Shown in pieces: positions 28,136 to 38,538 of a DNA stretch of 57,927 nt. The translations under genes were made by a program, and so were the position numbers. The notes under the pieces are model-generated. The model made no database searches and was not told the DNA's origin. It saw only the letters and a list, made by a program, of their open reading frames with translations. Position 1 is the stretch's first letter, and every line of letters begins with the position of its first letter. Origin of the DNA: Sulfurospirillum sp. (GTDB lineage: Bacteria > Campylobacterota > Campylobacteria > Campylobacterales > Arcobacteraceae); assembly GCA_030491005.1 (NCBI GenBank), contig JAKZMJ010000029.1:1-57927 (forward strand), read 5' to 3'.

Positions 28136-29233
28136 GTGAAGAAAAGTTTAATAATGTTTATTTTTATTTTAGCAATAAGTATTTCATCGATTTCATTTGC
28201 TAATGATTCTAATGATAGTTTGGATAAGGAATATATTAATTTAATAATATCAAAATTTGATAGTTTAGATGCCGCTAAAAAAATTTCTACTGCAAAAAAG
28301 ATAAAAATTTTATTATCTGATGATGTTGGAGTAGAAGTATTATATCTTGAAATTAATAAAAAAAGCCAAAGTCAATTAGATAAATATGGTATAACAGAAT
28401 CGATTTTAAGAAGAAATATAGATTCATTTAAAAACTGGTCTTCTAATGATAGGTTATCATTAATTGATGCTATAGTAGATGATGATAAATCTGAAATAAA
28501 TAGTTTAAATAATAAATACGCTAAATCAGATGAAGATCCATCAAAATCAGATCCATCAAAAGTAGATCCATCAAAAGCAATTACTAAAGAAGAAGCAGTT
28601 AAAGTTTTACTTGATAAAGGTTTTCTTTCTGGAGAAATTAAAGTAATACCAGGTCTAAAAAATAAAACTTTTTTAGATATAAAAAACCATTGGTCAAATA
28701 AATATGTATTGTTTTTAGTTTCTAGGGGAATTATTGAAGGATATAATGAATCAAGTTTTAAACCAGAGGCAAATATATCAAAGGCTGAAGTTATTACTTT
28801 AATAACAAAATTAATAGTAGCTGATGCTAAAAAAATTGATAGATATACTGGTTCTGTATTAGATATAGAATCTAATAATTGGTATGATGATTATATGAAA
28901 CTTGCTTATACATTAAAACTTGTTAAAGCTGATGAATTTGGTAAGTTAAATCCAAATCATTTATCAACTAGAGAAGAAGTTATTGAAATATTGATAAATG
29001 CTATAAAAATTATGAATTTACCAATTAGTGATGACTTAAAAGTTTATAAAGGAAATTTTACTGATTATAATGATGTAGATGATTCTATTAAGGAATCTAT
29101 GACTATAGCTATAAATTTAGGTTTAATTAGTGGTGTAGATAAAGATACTATTGCTCCAAAAGCAGAAATTAAAAGAAGTGAAATAGCTGTTTTAATTAAA
29201 AAATTATATTTATATATAATAGATAAAATTTAA
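28136..29233 (+). CDS. S-layer homology (SLH) domain surface protein
   Basis: A 365-residue secreted protein with a signal peptide ending near ISFAND. Residues 25-130 are helical and of unknown family, a short DPSK-rich linker follows, and three SLH domains occupy about 155-365: TFLDIKNHWSNKYVLFLVSRGIIEGY with FKPEANISKAEV, then the SVLDIESNNWYDDYMKLAYTLKLV unit and the NFTDYNDVDDSIKESMTIAINLGLI unit. SLH domains bind pyruvylated secondary cell-wall polymer. Start GTG 28136 follows GGAGG. It comes three bases after the His-rich protein, suggesting both belong to one envelope assembly. Frame intact. Confidence 0.88.
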   Translation: MKKSLIMFIFILAISISSISFANDSNDSLDKEYINLIISKFDSLDAAKKISTAKKIKILLSDDVGVEVLYLEINKKSQSQLDKYGITESILRRNIDSFKNWSSNDRLSLIDAIVDDDKSEINSLNNKYAKSDEDPSKSDPSKVDPSKAITKEEAVKVLLDKGFLSGEIKVIPGLKNKTFLDIKNHWSNKYVLFLVSRGIIEGYNESSFKPEANISKAEVITLITKLIVADAKKIDRYTGSVLDIESNNWYDDYMKLAYTLKLVKADEFGKLNPNHLSTREEVIEILINAIKIMNLPISDDLKVYKGNFTDYNDVDDSIKESMTIAINLGLISGVDKDTIAPKAEIKRSEIAVLIKKLYLYIIDKI

Positions 29234-29250
29234 TTTTTTAAAATAAGAAA

Positions 29251-29515
29251 TTACTATAAGTAGAAAAATTGTTATACTATATCTATTAAGATTTTGTTTT
29301 AATTAATTTACTAATAGATATTACATAAAATATGAAAGGGCAACCTTTGATATAAAGCGAATTATTATATTTGGAGAATAAGCTATATGGATACGCCGGC
29401 ACTATATTTGGCTATTTTAATTCCTAAGTTGAGTGAACTATCTCTATTTATAGAAATTAAATATCTAAATCAAAAGTGATTTAGAAACACTATTGTAGAA
29501 AAAAGGAGAAAATGA
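29251..29515 (+). promoter_or_regulatory. promoter and long, hairpin-rich leader of the large SLH protein gene
   Basis: A candidate promoter, TTACTA (29251-29256), 16-base spacer, TATACT (29273-29278), lies about 240 bases before the start codon, giving an unusually long untranslated leader. The leader contains AAAGG-GCAA-CCTTT (29335-29348, a GNRA-type loop), an imperfect stem around 29380-29412, and a perfect 8-bp hairpin CTAAATCA-AAAG-TGATTTAG (29465-29484) before the ribosome site. No known riboswitch consensus was recognised. It could stabilise an abundant S-layer mRNA. Confidence 0.4.
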
Positions 29516-32039
29516 ATGAAACTCAAAAAAATTCTAATAGGAGCATTAGTTACATCGATGATTCTATCAAATTCATTAACTGGATTTGCCCAAACGAAAA
29601 ATATTAACACAGTTGAAGAAAATAGCACGATTACTTCTCTTTCAACTGGTAATGATATTTTTGACGAATTATCTAAAAAATTTAAAAAAATGGTTGCAGG
29701 TACAGGTGAAGGTTCTAATTTAACTAAATTTATTTATGTTGGATCTTTTTTAGGAGGTCAGAAAGGAAAGATAGCAAGTGAATTAGTAGAAGAATTTAAA
29801 GGAAATAAAAAATCTATAAAAAATTTAATATCATATGGATTTGATGCTTCTGTAGTTGAAAATATCTTAAATAAGATATATGGTAATAAAACTTTAATTC
29901 TTAATATGGCTAAGGATAGTTCATTAGACTATAATACGCATAAAGCGGCTTTAGAAACATTAGTTAATGATATTTATTTATCATTACCTAAAAAAGTTAA
30001 AACAGAATTAGGTAACTTTGGTAGTGATAAATTAGTAATGTTTAAAGAAATTTTAAAAGTAATGATTGAAGAAACAATTGCTGTTCAAACTAAAAATACA
30101 TCTACTAATGCTATTCCAGATAGAGATTTTGTATTACAAGAATCAGCAAAAACTAAAATGAAAGATAAATTAATTGAATTAAAACATACTGGAGTAAATG
30201 ATAAACAGTGTTCAGATATTGCAGAAATGTTTTATGACTTTGCAAATGTTTCACTGTCTATGACTGAAAAGATGTTAAAATTGGATCCTACGAATAATAA
30301 TGCAATTAATTATGGTTATGAATTAATAATTGCTGCTAATATGATGAAGACTATTCCTTACAATCCTAACTCAGGTGGTTCAGGCGGTTCAGGTGGTGGC
30401 GGTTCATCAACACCTACAACAACAACACCTAAAGTAGATAAAGCTGTTGAAGGAGCTAATAAAAAAGTAAATGCTGTAATACCTGATGCTGGTAAAGAAT
30501 TAACTAAAGAGAAAACTAAAGAAGTAATTAAGTTAGTTGATAAGTTACTAGATGATGCTGCAGTAAATATTAAAAAATCATCTAATCCAGAAAAAGTAAT
30601 TGGACTTATTAATGAAACAATGGATAAAGTAGTTAGTGCTCTTAAGGGTAAAGAATCTATGAAATTAGTTGAAGATTTTGTAGGTTTAGTTGAAGATGCA
30701 TTAAATAATCCAAAATTATCTCAAAGTAAAGCAGAAGAAATGGTTATAGAAGTTCTTTCTGGTACTCTTAATAGTGTTTTAAATAAAGCTGATTTAAGTG
30801 CTGAAGATAAAAATATTGTTAAAGATCAAGCTTTAGGTTTAATAGAAAAAGTTATTAAATCTGCTGGAACAGTTAAAATTAAAAGTTCAAGTAAAGTAGA
30901 TTCTACACTTTCATTTAAAGTTAGTAAAACAACAATTAAAAATGCTATAGCTAATGCATTAGCTGCACAAAAATCTATTGCAGATTCATTAGCTGGTACT
31001 GAATTATCTTTACTTGCTAATAATGTAGAAGTAAATGTTAATATTGAATTACCAGAAGTATCTGAAAATGAAAAAAGTATCTTTAAAATTAGACGGAGAT
31101 GCAATTTCTGCTTTAGGTGAAAGTGGTATGGGATTAACAGTTAAAGCTAAAGGCGTATCATTTAAGTTGCCAGCATCTTTAATGGCTGCAGCTAAATCAG
31201 GATTAACAATTGAAAGCAATCCTGTTTCTGATAAAGATAAAGCTAAATTAAATAGTACTACTAAAAATGGTACTGCTACTGAGTTAAAAACATTAGATTT
31301 ATCAGTTACTGATGGTAAAAAATCTATTAATGGTCAAGTAGAGTTAACATTCTCATTAGCAGACTTAGTTGGTGTAGATTTAGATGCATTAATGGTTGCT
31401 GTATTTGAAGATGGAAAATGGGTTAAATTAAATTATGAAATAGTTGATGGTAATGTTGTATTTACAGCACCTCACTTTAGTATATTCTCATTAATGGAGT
31501 TTAAACCTACATATAATGATATTAATAATATCTGGGCAAAGAAATATATTTATTCACTTACTGCTAGAGGTTTAATAAGCGGAAAGAGTGATACTAAATT
31601 TGATCCAAATGGAGAAATTACAAGAGCTGAATTTGTAACTATTTTAGTTAATTATTTAAATTTAAATGATCCTATTACTGTTAACTTTAAAGATGTAGAA
31701 AAAGGACAATGGTATTCTGAATATGTTGCAAGAGCTGCATATAATGGATTGACTGCAGGAGCTTCGAATGGTAACTTCTATCCGAATGCTGCTATAAATA
31801 GACAAGATATGGCTGTAATGATAGTTCAAGCATTCAAAATTAGAAATGGTTATGTTTTAGCTGGTACAGCTGATAAATTTGCAGATGATAGTAGTATTTC
31901 TGATGCAGCAAAACTTGCTGTATATGCTGCTAAATCAAATGGAATTATAAGTGGATATGCTGATAAGACTTTCGGGCCTTTAAAAACATCTACTAGAGCA
32001 GAAGCTGCAACAATGATTTATAAATTATTAGAGAAATAA
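29516..32039 (+). CDS. large SLH-domain S-layer-type protein (frameshifted)
   Basis: About 840 residues with a signal peptide ending near TGFAQT. The N-terminal part (30-280) is helical and unfamiliar; a Gly/Ser/Thr linker (SGGSGGSGGGGSSTPTTTT) leads to a second helical region, then a beta-rich segment (VSFKLPASL, WVKLNYEIVDG) resembling domains that often precede SLH. Three SLH domains close the chain (NNIWAKKYIYSLTARGLISG, GQWYSEYVARAAYNGLTAG, and SISDAAKLAVYAAKSNGIISGY). The frame shifts near 31070-31080 in an A run and otherwise is open. AAAAGGAG precedes the ATG. The size, the linker and the long leader suggest a major surface protein. Confidence 0.85.
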
Positions 32040-32047
32040 TAAAAATA

Positions 32048-32079
32048 GCTAATGTAGTAAAATAATTTATTACATTAGC
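32048..32079 (+). terminator. inverted repeat, possible terminator or mRNA end structure
   Basis: Perfect 9-base arms GCTAATGTA and TACATTAGC with a 14-base loop, just after the SLH gene stop. It lacks a clear T run, so it may act as a 3' stability hairpin and not as the main terminator. Confidence 0.5.
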
Positions 32080-32089
32080 ATAATTTCAA

Positions 32090-32140
32090 AAACATATCAA
32101 TCAGGATATATAATTTTATTCTGTATTGGTATGTTTTTTT
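32090..32140 (+). terminator. rho-independent terminator after the large SLH gene
   Basis: Arms around AACATATCAAT-CAG and CTG-TATTGGTATGTT, pairing with G-T wobbles, followed directly by eight T. Best candidate for ending the S-layer transcript. Confidence 0.7.
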
Positions 32141-32150
32141 TGATAGCAAA

Positions 32151-32185
32151 AAAACTTAAAATCAATTATGATTTTAAGTTTTTAT
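32151..32185. terminator. bidirectional terminator hairpin
   Basis: Arms AAAACTTAAAATC and GATTTTAAGTTTT with a 6-base loop, A run on the left and T run on the right. It can serve the convergent murC transcript and act as backup for the SLH gene. Confidence 0.75.
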
Positions 32186-32334
32186 ATTTTAGTATAGAAA
32201 ATAATTTTATTTTAAGCCTAAGTATTTCTTGCGAGGTTTGCTTGTAATAACAAATAATATAGTTTAATGTAATTGTATAACATAACTATATACTCTTTAT
32301 AAGGCTTGAATTAAGTCGTTATTTATAGGGTGAA

Positions 32335-33728
32335 TTATATAAGTTGTTTTGAATTAATTATTTTTTCACCAACACTTCTAATATTACCAGCTCCTAAAGT
32401 TAAAATAATATCATTAGGTTGGGCTGTTGCTAATATAAAATCAACAGCAGTATCTAAATCACCAATATACTTGACTTTATTTGTTTCAGAGGCTATTTCA
32501 GCAACTAAATCAGTTGAATGTATAGTTTTATCAGATTCATCTTCACGACCTGGTGGTGAGTATATATCAGTTATAATAATTGAATCAGCATCATTAAATG
32601 CAGTAGAAAATTGAAGCATTAAATTCCTAGTTCTTGAATAAGTGTGTGGTTGGAAAATACATACAACCTTATTATTTGGAATTTTTTTAGCTGCAGCTAA
32701 AACAGATTTAATTTCTGTTGGATGATGAGCATAGTCATCAATTATAGTTGCACCATTATATGTTCCAAGTATTTCAAATCGCCTTCTGACACCAGCATAT
32801 GATTTAACAGATTCAATAATTTTATTAGTTTTAATATTTAACTTATAAGAAGCAGCTATAGTGGAAAGAACATTATAAATATTATGCTTTCCAGGAAATT
32901 TTAATTGGAATGCACCCAATAAATCTTCCTTATAAAAAACTTCAAATTGACTATGTCCATTATCATCAAAAACAATATGTTTTGCTTGGAAAGTACTATT
33001 TGAATTAATTCCAAAAGTTATAACTTCACAATCAACATGAGAAATTATTTTTTTTGCGTTATAATCATCATTATTAATTATTAGAGTTCCATTACTTGGA
33101 ATATTTTTAGCGAATTTAGTAAATGCGCGAATTATATGATCAAGATCTTCAAAATAATCTAAATGATCTTCATCTATATTTAGAATTATTCCAATATTTG
33201 GCTTGAACTCTAAAAAATTTTCCTTGTATTCACATGCTTCTAATAAAAATATAGAAGTATCTCCTATTTGTACATTACTTCCTATAGTAGAAGCAATTCC
33301 GCCTATTAAAATCGTCGGGTTATGGTCTGAATCATTTAAAATAGTAGAAAGCATAGAAGTTGATGTGGTTTTACCATGAGCACCTGCAATTGCAATGCTA
33401 GTATTATATTCAGGCATTAAAACACCAATCATTTCAGCTCTAGTTATTATATCTAGATTCAGTTCTCTAGCTTTAATAAGTTCAATATTGTTATCAGGTA
33501 CCGCTGAAGAATAAACAATTAGATCAGGTCCAATTACATTGTCTTCAACGTGATTAAAGTTTATTGATATTCTCCTAACTTGATTAAGTGGTCAGTTATA
33601 AATGAGCTATTTTGATCAGAACCAGTTACTATATAAGATCTTTTATTTAATATTTCAGCTATTCCACTCATCATAATGCCACCGATACCAACAAAGTGTA
33701 TGTGACGTATTTTTTGTAAATCAATCAT
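32335..33728 (-). CDS. murC: UDP-N-acetylmuramate--L-alanine ligase (frameshifted)
   Basis: ATP-dependent cytosolic enzyme adding L-Ala to UDP-MurNAc, the first peptide step of peptidoglycan synthesis. The N terminus [20 protein letters not shown] binds the UDP-sugar, then [15 protein letters not shown] is the P-loop, [10 protein letters not shown] and [10 protein letters not shown] are Mur-ligase signatures, and [12 protein letters not shown] is typical of MurC. The frame shifts once near 33570; joining the parts gives about 464 residues, the usual length. Start ATG 33728 has GGAG eight bases upstream. As an essential gene, this break is one of the stronger hints of sequence error in the window. 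Confidence 0.94.
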
Positions 33729-33951
33729 TAATATTCTCCTTAAATCTTAAAAAAATCAAGTTTGTCTTTAACTCTAAAAGTATATCATAAAATAGAGAAT
33801 ATAGAAATAGAAACTAAGTAACTAATTATTAATAATGTATTTTTTTGAAATGTTTAGTATATAGAATTAATAATAAAATATAGTAAAAATTACTTTTGAA
33901 ATTAAAACTACAATGTTTTAAAAAAATAAAATAAATAGTTCTCCTAATTAC

Positions 33952-34004
33952 TTGCAAATCAACTTAAAAACGAATATTATTAATATATAAGAAAAAAACA
34001 TTCG
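33952..34004 (+). promoter_or_regulatory. purR promoter with paired PurBox-like sites
   Basis: Promoter: TTGCAA at 33952-33957, 17-base spacer, TATTAT at 33975-33980. A PurBox-like AAAAACGAATATT is at 33966-33978, overlapping spacer and -10, and an inverted partner with TTCGG is at 34001-34005. The CGAA and TTCG cores are 26 bases apart, close to the layout of paired PurBoxes in Bacillus subtilis (AWWWCCGAACWWT in divergent pairs). This predicts that PurR represses its own gene, relieved by PRPP. Confidence 0.65.
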
Positions 34005-34022
34005 GAAAATAGGAGAATATAA

Positions 34023-34839
34023 GTGAATAGATATAAAAGAACCGAAAGAATAGGTGCAATAACTCAAATACTAATATATGTAAATTCACCTAATAAAGTT
34101 TTTACTCTAGCACGGTTTACAGAAATGTTTTTATCCTCTAAATCTACGATAAGTGAAGATATTGTGATATTAAAAGATACATTTGAATCTCAGAAAATAG
34201 GTAAAATTGAAACAATAACAGGAGCAGCAGGGGGAGTTAAATATATACCAATTGTATCTAAAGAAAAAAAGAAAAATATATTTGAATCATTAGTAAAAGA
34301 ATTATCAAAATCAGAGAGAAAATTGCCTGGAGGATATTTATATATTGGAGATATTTTATTTGATCCGAAATATTGTCAACAATTCGGTTCGATATTTGCT
34401 GAAGCCTTTATTAAATCATCTATTGATTATGTTGTTACTGTGGAAACAAAAGGAATACCACTTGCTTTAATGACAGCGCATTCTTTAAATATTCCGTTAG
34501 TAGTATTTAGGAAAAGTTTTAAAACCGATGATGGACCTACAATAAGCATACATTATGCTTCTGGATCTGATGGTAGCTTAAGACTATGTATGCGCCTAAA
34601 AATGTTATGGAGAAAGATTCTAATGTACTTATTATTGATGGATTTATGAGAGCTGGCGGAACAGCTCAAGAATTAAATATTTAGTAGAAGAGTTAAGCTG
34701 TAAAGTTGTGGGGGTTGGTATTTTATTTGATGAAACAACCAACAATAATAAATTAGTTGATAAATATTTTAGTGTTTTTAGTATTTATCCAAGTGAATCA
34801 TCAGATTGTGTTCAAATAAAGTCTGATATGCTTGAATAG
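34023..34839 (+). CDS. purR: pur operon repressor PurR (two frameshifts)
   Basis: Transcription regulator with an N-terminal winged helix (RYKRTERIGAITQILIYVNS, KSTISEDIVILKDTF) and a C-terminal phosphoribosyltransferase-like domain that senses PRPP. The latter contains GGYLYIGDILFDP, VETKGIPLALMTAHSLNIPLV and, after the first frameshift, NVLIIDGFMRAGGTAQE, the PRPP loop. Frame shifts fall near 34590 and 34675; the joined product has about 271 residues, the normal size. Start is GTG 34023 with AGGAGA seven bases before. The neighbourhood purR-spoVG-glmU-prs matches the conserved order in Bacillota. Confidence 0.92.
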
Positions 34840-34983
34840 ATTTGACCCAAAAGTTGATTATTTATAATCAATGTAGGGTTTTGTCAAAAAAAGTTAGAAT
34901 ATTTTAACAATTTAAAGGTATTAATATTTTTTTATAGAATATTATAAAGTAATGAGTAATATCTAATGAAGGAGTGGGGGAAA

Positions 34984-35283
34984 ATGAATATAACAGATGT
35001 TAGAATTAGAAAATTAAAAGATGATGGTAAGATGAAAGCAGTAGTTTCTGTAACTTTTGATGAATCATTTGTAGTACATGATATTAAAATTATTGAGGGG
35101 CAAAATGGATTGTTTGTAGCTATGCCCAGTAGGAAAGTTGGAGAATCTGATTATCGAGATATAGCTCATCCAATTAATTCAGAAATGCGTTCAGAGTTAC
35201 AAAAAACTATTTTTGATGCCTATGAAAAAGCAAAACTTGAGTTAAAAGAGGAACATACATTTTTAGAGAGTAGTTCAGTATAA
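34984..35283 (+). CDS. spoVG: SpoVG family RNA/DNA-binding regulator
   Basis: The mature start is ATG 34984, giving [19 protein letters not shown], the canonical SpoVG N terminus; the upstream part of the frame holds the ribosome site GGAG. The 99-residue protein has [42 protein letters not shown] and a helical tail, all conserved. SpoVG proteins bind nucleic acids and affect septation, sporulation and envelope genes in Bacillota, but do not by themselves prove sporulation. A strong terminator follows. Frame intact. Confidence 0.95.
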   Translation: MNITDVRIRKLKDDGKMKAVVSVTFDESFVVHDIKIIEGQNGLFVAMPSRKVGESDYRDIAHPINSEMRSELQKTIFDAYEKAKLELKEEHTFLESSSV

Positions 35284-35287
35284 TATT

Positions 35288-35319
35288 AAAGAGTTCTTAT
35301 TTTTTAAGAACTCTTTTTA
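35288..35319 (+). terminator. terminator after spoVG
   Basis: Perfect arms AAAGAGTTCTTA and TAAGAACTCTTT with a five-base loop and a following T run; separates purR-spoVG from glmU-prs. Confidence 0.9.
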
Positions 35320-35473
35320 TTTTTTTTATAAAATTTTAATTCAAGTATATTAATGATTAATGAATAATGGTATAATGCATTCGTTCTTATTAATGAATAG
35401 AGAGATTTTTTAGATACTTTTACTAAATGATAAAAGTTTACTTTAGTAGACATATACAAGTGTGGAGGATGTA

Positions 35474-36598
35474 ATGGAGAGTATAAATGGACTAATATAT
35501 ACATCAGATGATAATTCTAAAATGAAATCAAAAAAAATATAAAGAAGAACAAATTATCTGTGGTAAAAAAAGTAATTGATATTGTTACTAATGCAGTTTT
35601 AGAATATGGTATTTTACTTGAAAAAGAAGAATTAACTAATGATTTAAAAGAACTTATAATTTTTATGGGTCATGGAGCATTTGTAAATATTGAATTTGTT
35701 TTATCAGAAGTTGAACAATATAAAACTGAAATTACATTATTTAAAGATGGAAATGAAAATGATTTTGTTCTTTATATACCTAAGAATATTATTTTTGAAA
35801 ATATAGATATAATAAAATCAAATTGGAGTGGTATAGAAGAACTTGCTAATAAATTGAGTGATACAATACGAATAATTGATACTAATGAAGTAGTATGCGT
35901 AGAGTCAAAATTAGATTTAAGTATTGTTACTCAAAATATTCAATATGAAATTAATTTGAATATAGTAAATAAAGGAGCTACATTAATAGATTTTGATGCA
36001 ACTTATATAGATTTTGATGTTAAAGTGGGTATAGATACTATTATTTTTCCAAATACATTTTTGAGTGGCAATACTACAATAGGAGAAGATTGTATAATAG
36101 GTCCAGATAGTAGAATTCAAAATTCAATTATTGGAAATAATACAAGTGTAAAAGATAGTACTATTTTAGATAGTAAAGTAGAAAATAATACAAAAGTAGG
36201 TCCATATGCATATATAAGACCAAATTCTAAAATTGGATCAGAAGTAAAAATAGGAGATTTTGTTGAAATAAAAAATGCTGAAATAGGAGATGGAACTAAA
36301 ATATCTCATTTGTCGTATGTGGGAGATGCAGATTTAGGTAAAAATTAATATTGGATGTGGAGTAGTATTTGTTAACTATAATGGAAAAGATAAAAATAGA
36401 TCAGTTATTAATGATAATGTTTTTATTGGATGTAATTCTAATATTGTTGCACCTGTTGAGTTAGAAGAGTATTCATATATAGCAGCTGGAACAACAGTAA
36501 CAAGAAATGTACCTTCAGGTGCTTTAGCTGTTGGTCGAGCAAGACAAAAAAATAAAGACGGTTGGGTTGAAAGAAGAAGTTTAATCAAAAAAAAATAA
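35474..36598 (+). CDS. glmU-like: GlmU-like protein with intact acetyltransferase half and vestigial uridylyltransferase half (two frameshifts)
   Basis: Full GlmU makes UDP-GlcNAc from GlcN-1-P using a C-terminal acetyltransferase and an N-terminal uridylyltransferase. The left-handed beta-helix half is well kept here: NTTIGEDCIIGPDSRI, YAYIRPNSKIGSEVKIGDFVEIKNA, HLSYVGDA, then after a shift near 36345 INIGCGVVFVNYNGKDKN and GCNSNIVAPVELEEYSYIAAGTTVT. The N-terminal half is only about 130 residues instead of about 230. The nucleotide-binding LAAGxGTRMKSK motif reads LIYTSDDNSKMKSK, and no QLGTGHA or GDTPL motif is seen. Start ATG 35474 follows GGAGG; a shift lies in the A8 run near 35535. The uridylyltransferase is probably inactive. 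Confidence 0.8.
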
Positions 36599-36725
36599 TG
36601 AATTATATTTAGATAATGATAGTGTGGTGAACATCATTATTTAATAGTTTATTATTTAATATATTGTATTGTTTTATTAAAGACAATATCAACAAATGTA
36701 GATACATCTATTTAGGAGGAGAAAC

Positions 36726-37678
36726 ATGCATTCTAAGGGTAAGAAAATTAAAATTTTTTCTTGTAATTCAAATGTTAATTTAACAAGAAAATTTGTGGTG
36801 AGTTAGGACTACCAATGGGTAATGTTGAAGTTAAGAAATTTAGTGATGGAGAAATTGCTATAAACTTATCAGAAACAGTAAGAGGGGTAGATGTTTATGT
36901 TGTTCAATCTACAAGTCCACCATCTGTAAATACGTACTTAATGGAATTACTGATTATGATTGATGCACTAAAAAGAGCATCAGCAGGAAGAATTACAGCA
37001 GTAATGCCTTACTATGGTTATGCTAGACAAGATCGTAAAGCTAAAGCTAGAGATCCGATTTCAGCTAAATTAGTTGCTGATATTTTAACAGCAGCAGGAG
37101 CAGATAGAGTATTAACAATGGATTTACATGCATCACAAATTCAAGGATATTTTAATATTCCAGTAGATCATTTATTAGGTGGTCCAATATTAGCTGAATA
37201 TTTCTTAAAAAAGAATATTGAAAATTTAGTAGTTGTTTCTCCAGATTTAGGATCAGTTACAAGGGCTAGAAAGTTTGCCGATAGATTAAATGCACCAATT
37301 GCAATTATTGATAAAAGAAGACCAGAGGCAAATGCAGTTGAAGTTATGAATATTATAGGCGATGTAGCAGGTAAAAATGTAATATTAATTGATGATATGA
37401 TTGATACAGCAGGAACAATTACTCAAGGGGCTTCAGCTTTAATAGAAAGTGGAGCAAAAAGTGTTATAGCTTGTTGTACACATCCCATTTTATCTGGTCC
37501 AGCAATTCAAAGACTAGAAGATTCAGTTATTTCAGAATTAGTAGTTTTAGATACTGTAGAATTAAATGAAGAGGCTAAGAATGTAGATATGATTACTCAG
37601 CTATCAGTAGCTGAAATCTTTGCTGAATCAATTAGAAGAATATTTAATAATGATTCTGTAAGTAAGTTATTTGATTAA
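36726..37678 (+). CDS. prs: ribose-phosphate pyrophosphokinase (frameshifted near 5' end)
   Basis: Makes PRPP from ribose-5-phosphate and ATP, the entry to purine, pyrimidine and histidine synthesis and the signal sensed by PurR. After [18 protein letters not shown] the frame shifts near 36795 (one T probably missing), continuing [20 protein letters not shown]. Conserved blocks are [33 protein letters not shown], the [15 protein letters not shown] loop and the PRPP site [13 protein letters not shown]. The joined chain has about 317 residues, typical. Start ATG 36726 follows AGGAGG. The gene ends with a strong terminator and follows glmU as in other Bacillota. Confidence 0.95.
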
Positions 37679-37701
37679 AAATTAATTTATATTTCTATAA
37701 A

Positions 37702-37738
37702 AATACTATAACATAATATTTGTTATAGTATTTTTTAT
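37702..37738 (+). terminator. terminator after prs
   Basis: Perfect 12-base arms AATACTATAACA and TGTTATAGTATT, seven-base loop, followed by T6. Confidence 0.92.
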
Positions 37739-37823
37739 TGGAATTTTGACATAAGATTTGTTATTATGTATAATTTATATGTATATTAAATTTAAAAAAT
37801 ATTATTGGAGTATTGGTGGAAAT

Positions 37824-38537
37824 ATGTATAAAATAGGAGTTTGTGAAGATAATAAAGTTCTTTGTTTAGAAATTAAAAAAAAATTAATAGACTTATTAAA
37901 TGAAATTGAATTAAGCATAGATATATTTTTTTCTGGAGAAGATTTAGAAAAAAATTTACTTAGTGAAATAAATTATGATTTATTAATACTTGATATAGAA
38001 TTGGGTTTATTAAGTGGAATTGATATAGGTAAAACAATTAGAGGAAAATTAAATAATAATATTACACAAATTATATAAATTTCAGCTAAAAGTAGTTATG
38101 CAATGGAATTATTTCAAATCAGACCATTTGATTTTTTAGTAAAACCAATTGATTTTACTAAATTAGTAGAAGATGTTTTAAAGGTTATAATAATGAGTGG
38201 AATTAAAATTGGTTATTTTGAATTTGTTATTAATAAAAAAAAATATAAATACTCACTTAATAGTATTTTATATTTTGAAAGTAAAGGAAGAAAAATTAAA
38301 ATTGTAACAATCAATGAATCAAAAGAGTTTTATGGAAAAATAAGAAATATTTCCAATGAATTAAAAGAAAAAAATTTTTATTTAATACATAATTCGTATT
38401 TGATTAATTATAATAAAGTTAAAGAACAACGATATGAAAATATAAAATTAATAAACGAAGAAGAAATACCTATTAGTAGAAATAATAGAATTATTATGAA
38501 AGAAGTTTTAATGAATCATATGAAAGGAAGTATATAA
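37824..38537 (+). pseudogene. LytTR response regulator interrupted by an in-frame TAA
   Basis: AgrA-type regulator. The receiver starts MYKIGVCEDNKVLC (acidic pair ED), with phospho-acceptor in LLILDIELG, continues past an in-frame TAA at 38076-38078, and resumes ISAKSSYAMELFQIRPFDFLVKPID with the conserved Lys. The LytTR domain follows (YKYSLNSILYFESKGRKI, FYLIHNSYLINYNKV). Reading TAA as TAT (Tyr) gives a perfect family match, so this is a nonsense change and not an indel. GGTGGA precedes ATG 37824. The cognate kinase directly downstream is also broken, which supports real inactivation, although sequence error cannot be excluded. Confidence 0.75.
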
Positions 38538-38538
38538 A

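Noticed and set aside
29325-29450. Cyclic-di-GMP (GEMM-I) riboswitch in the SLH leader
   Set aside because: AAAGGGCAACC recalls the GEMM start, but the conserved ACGCAAAGCC and tetraloop-receptor parts are absent.
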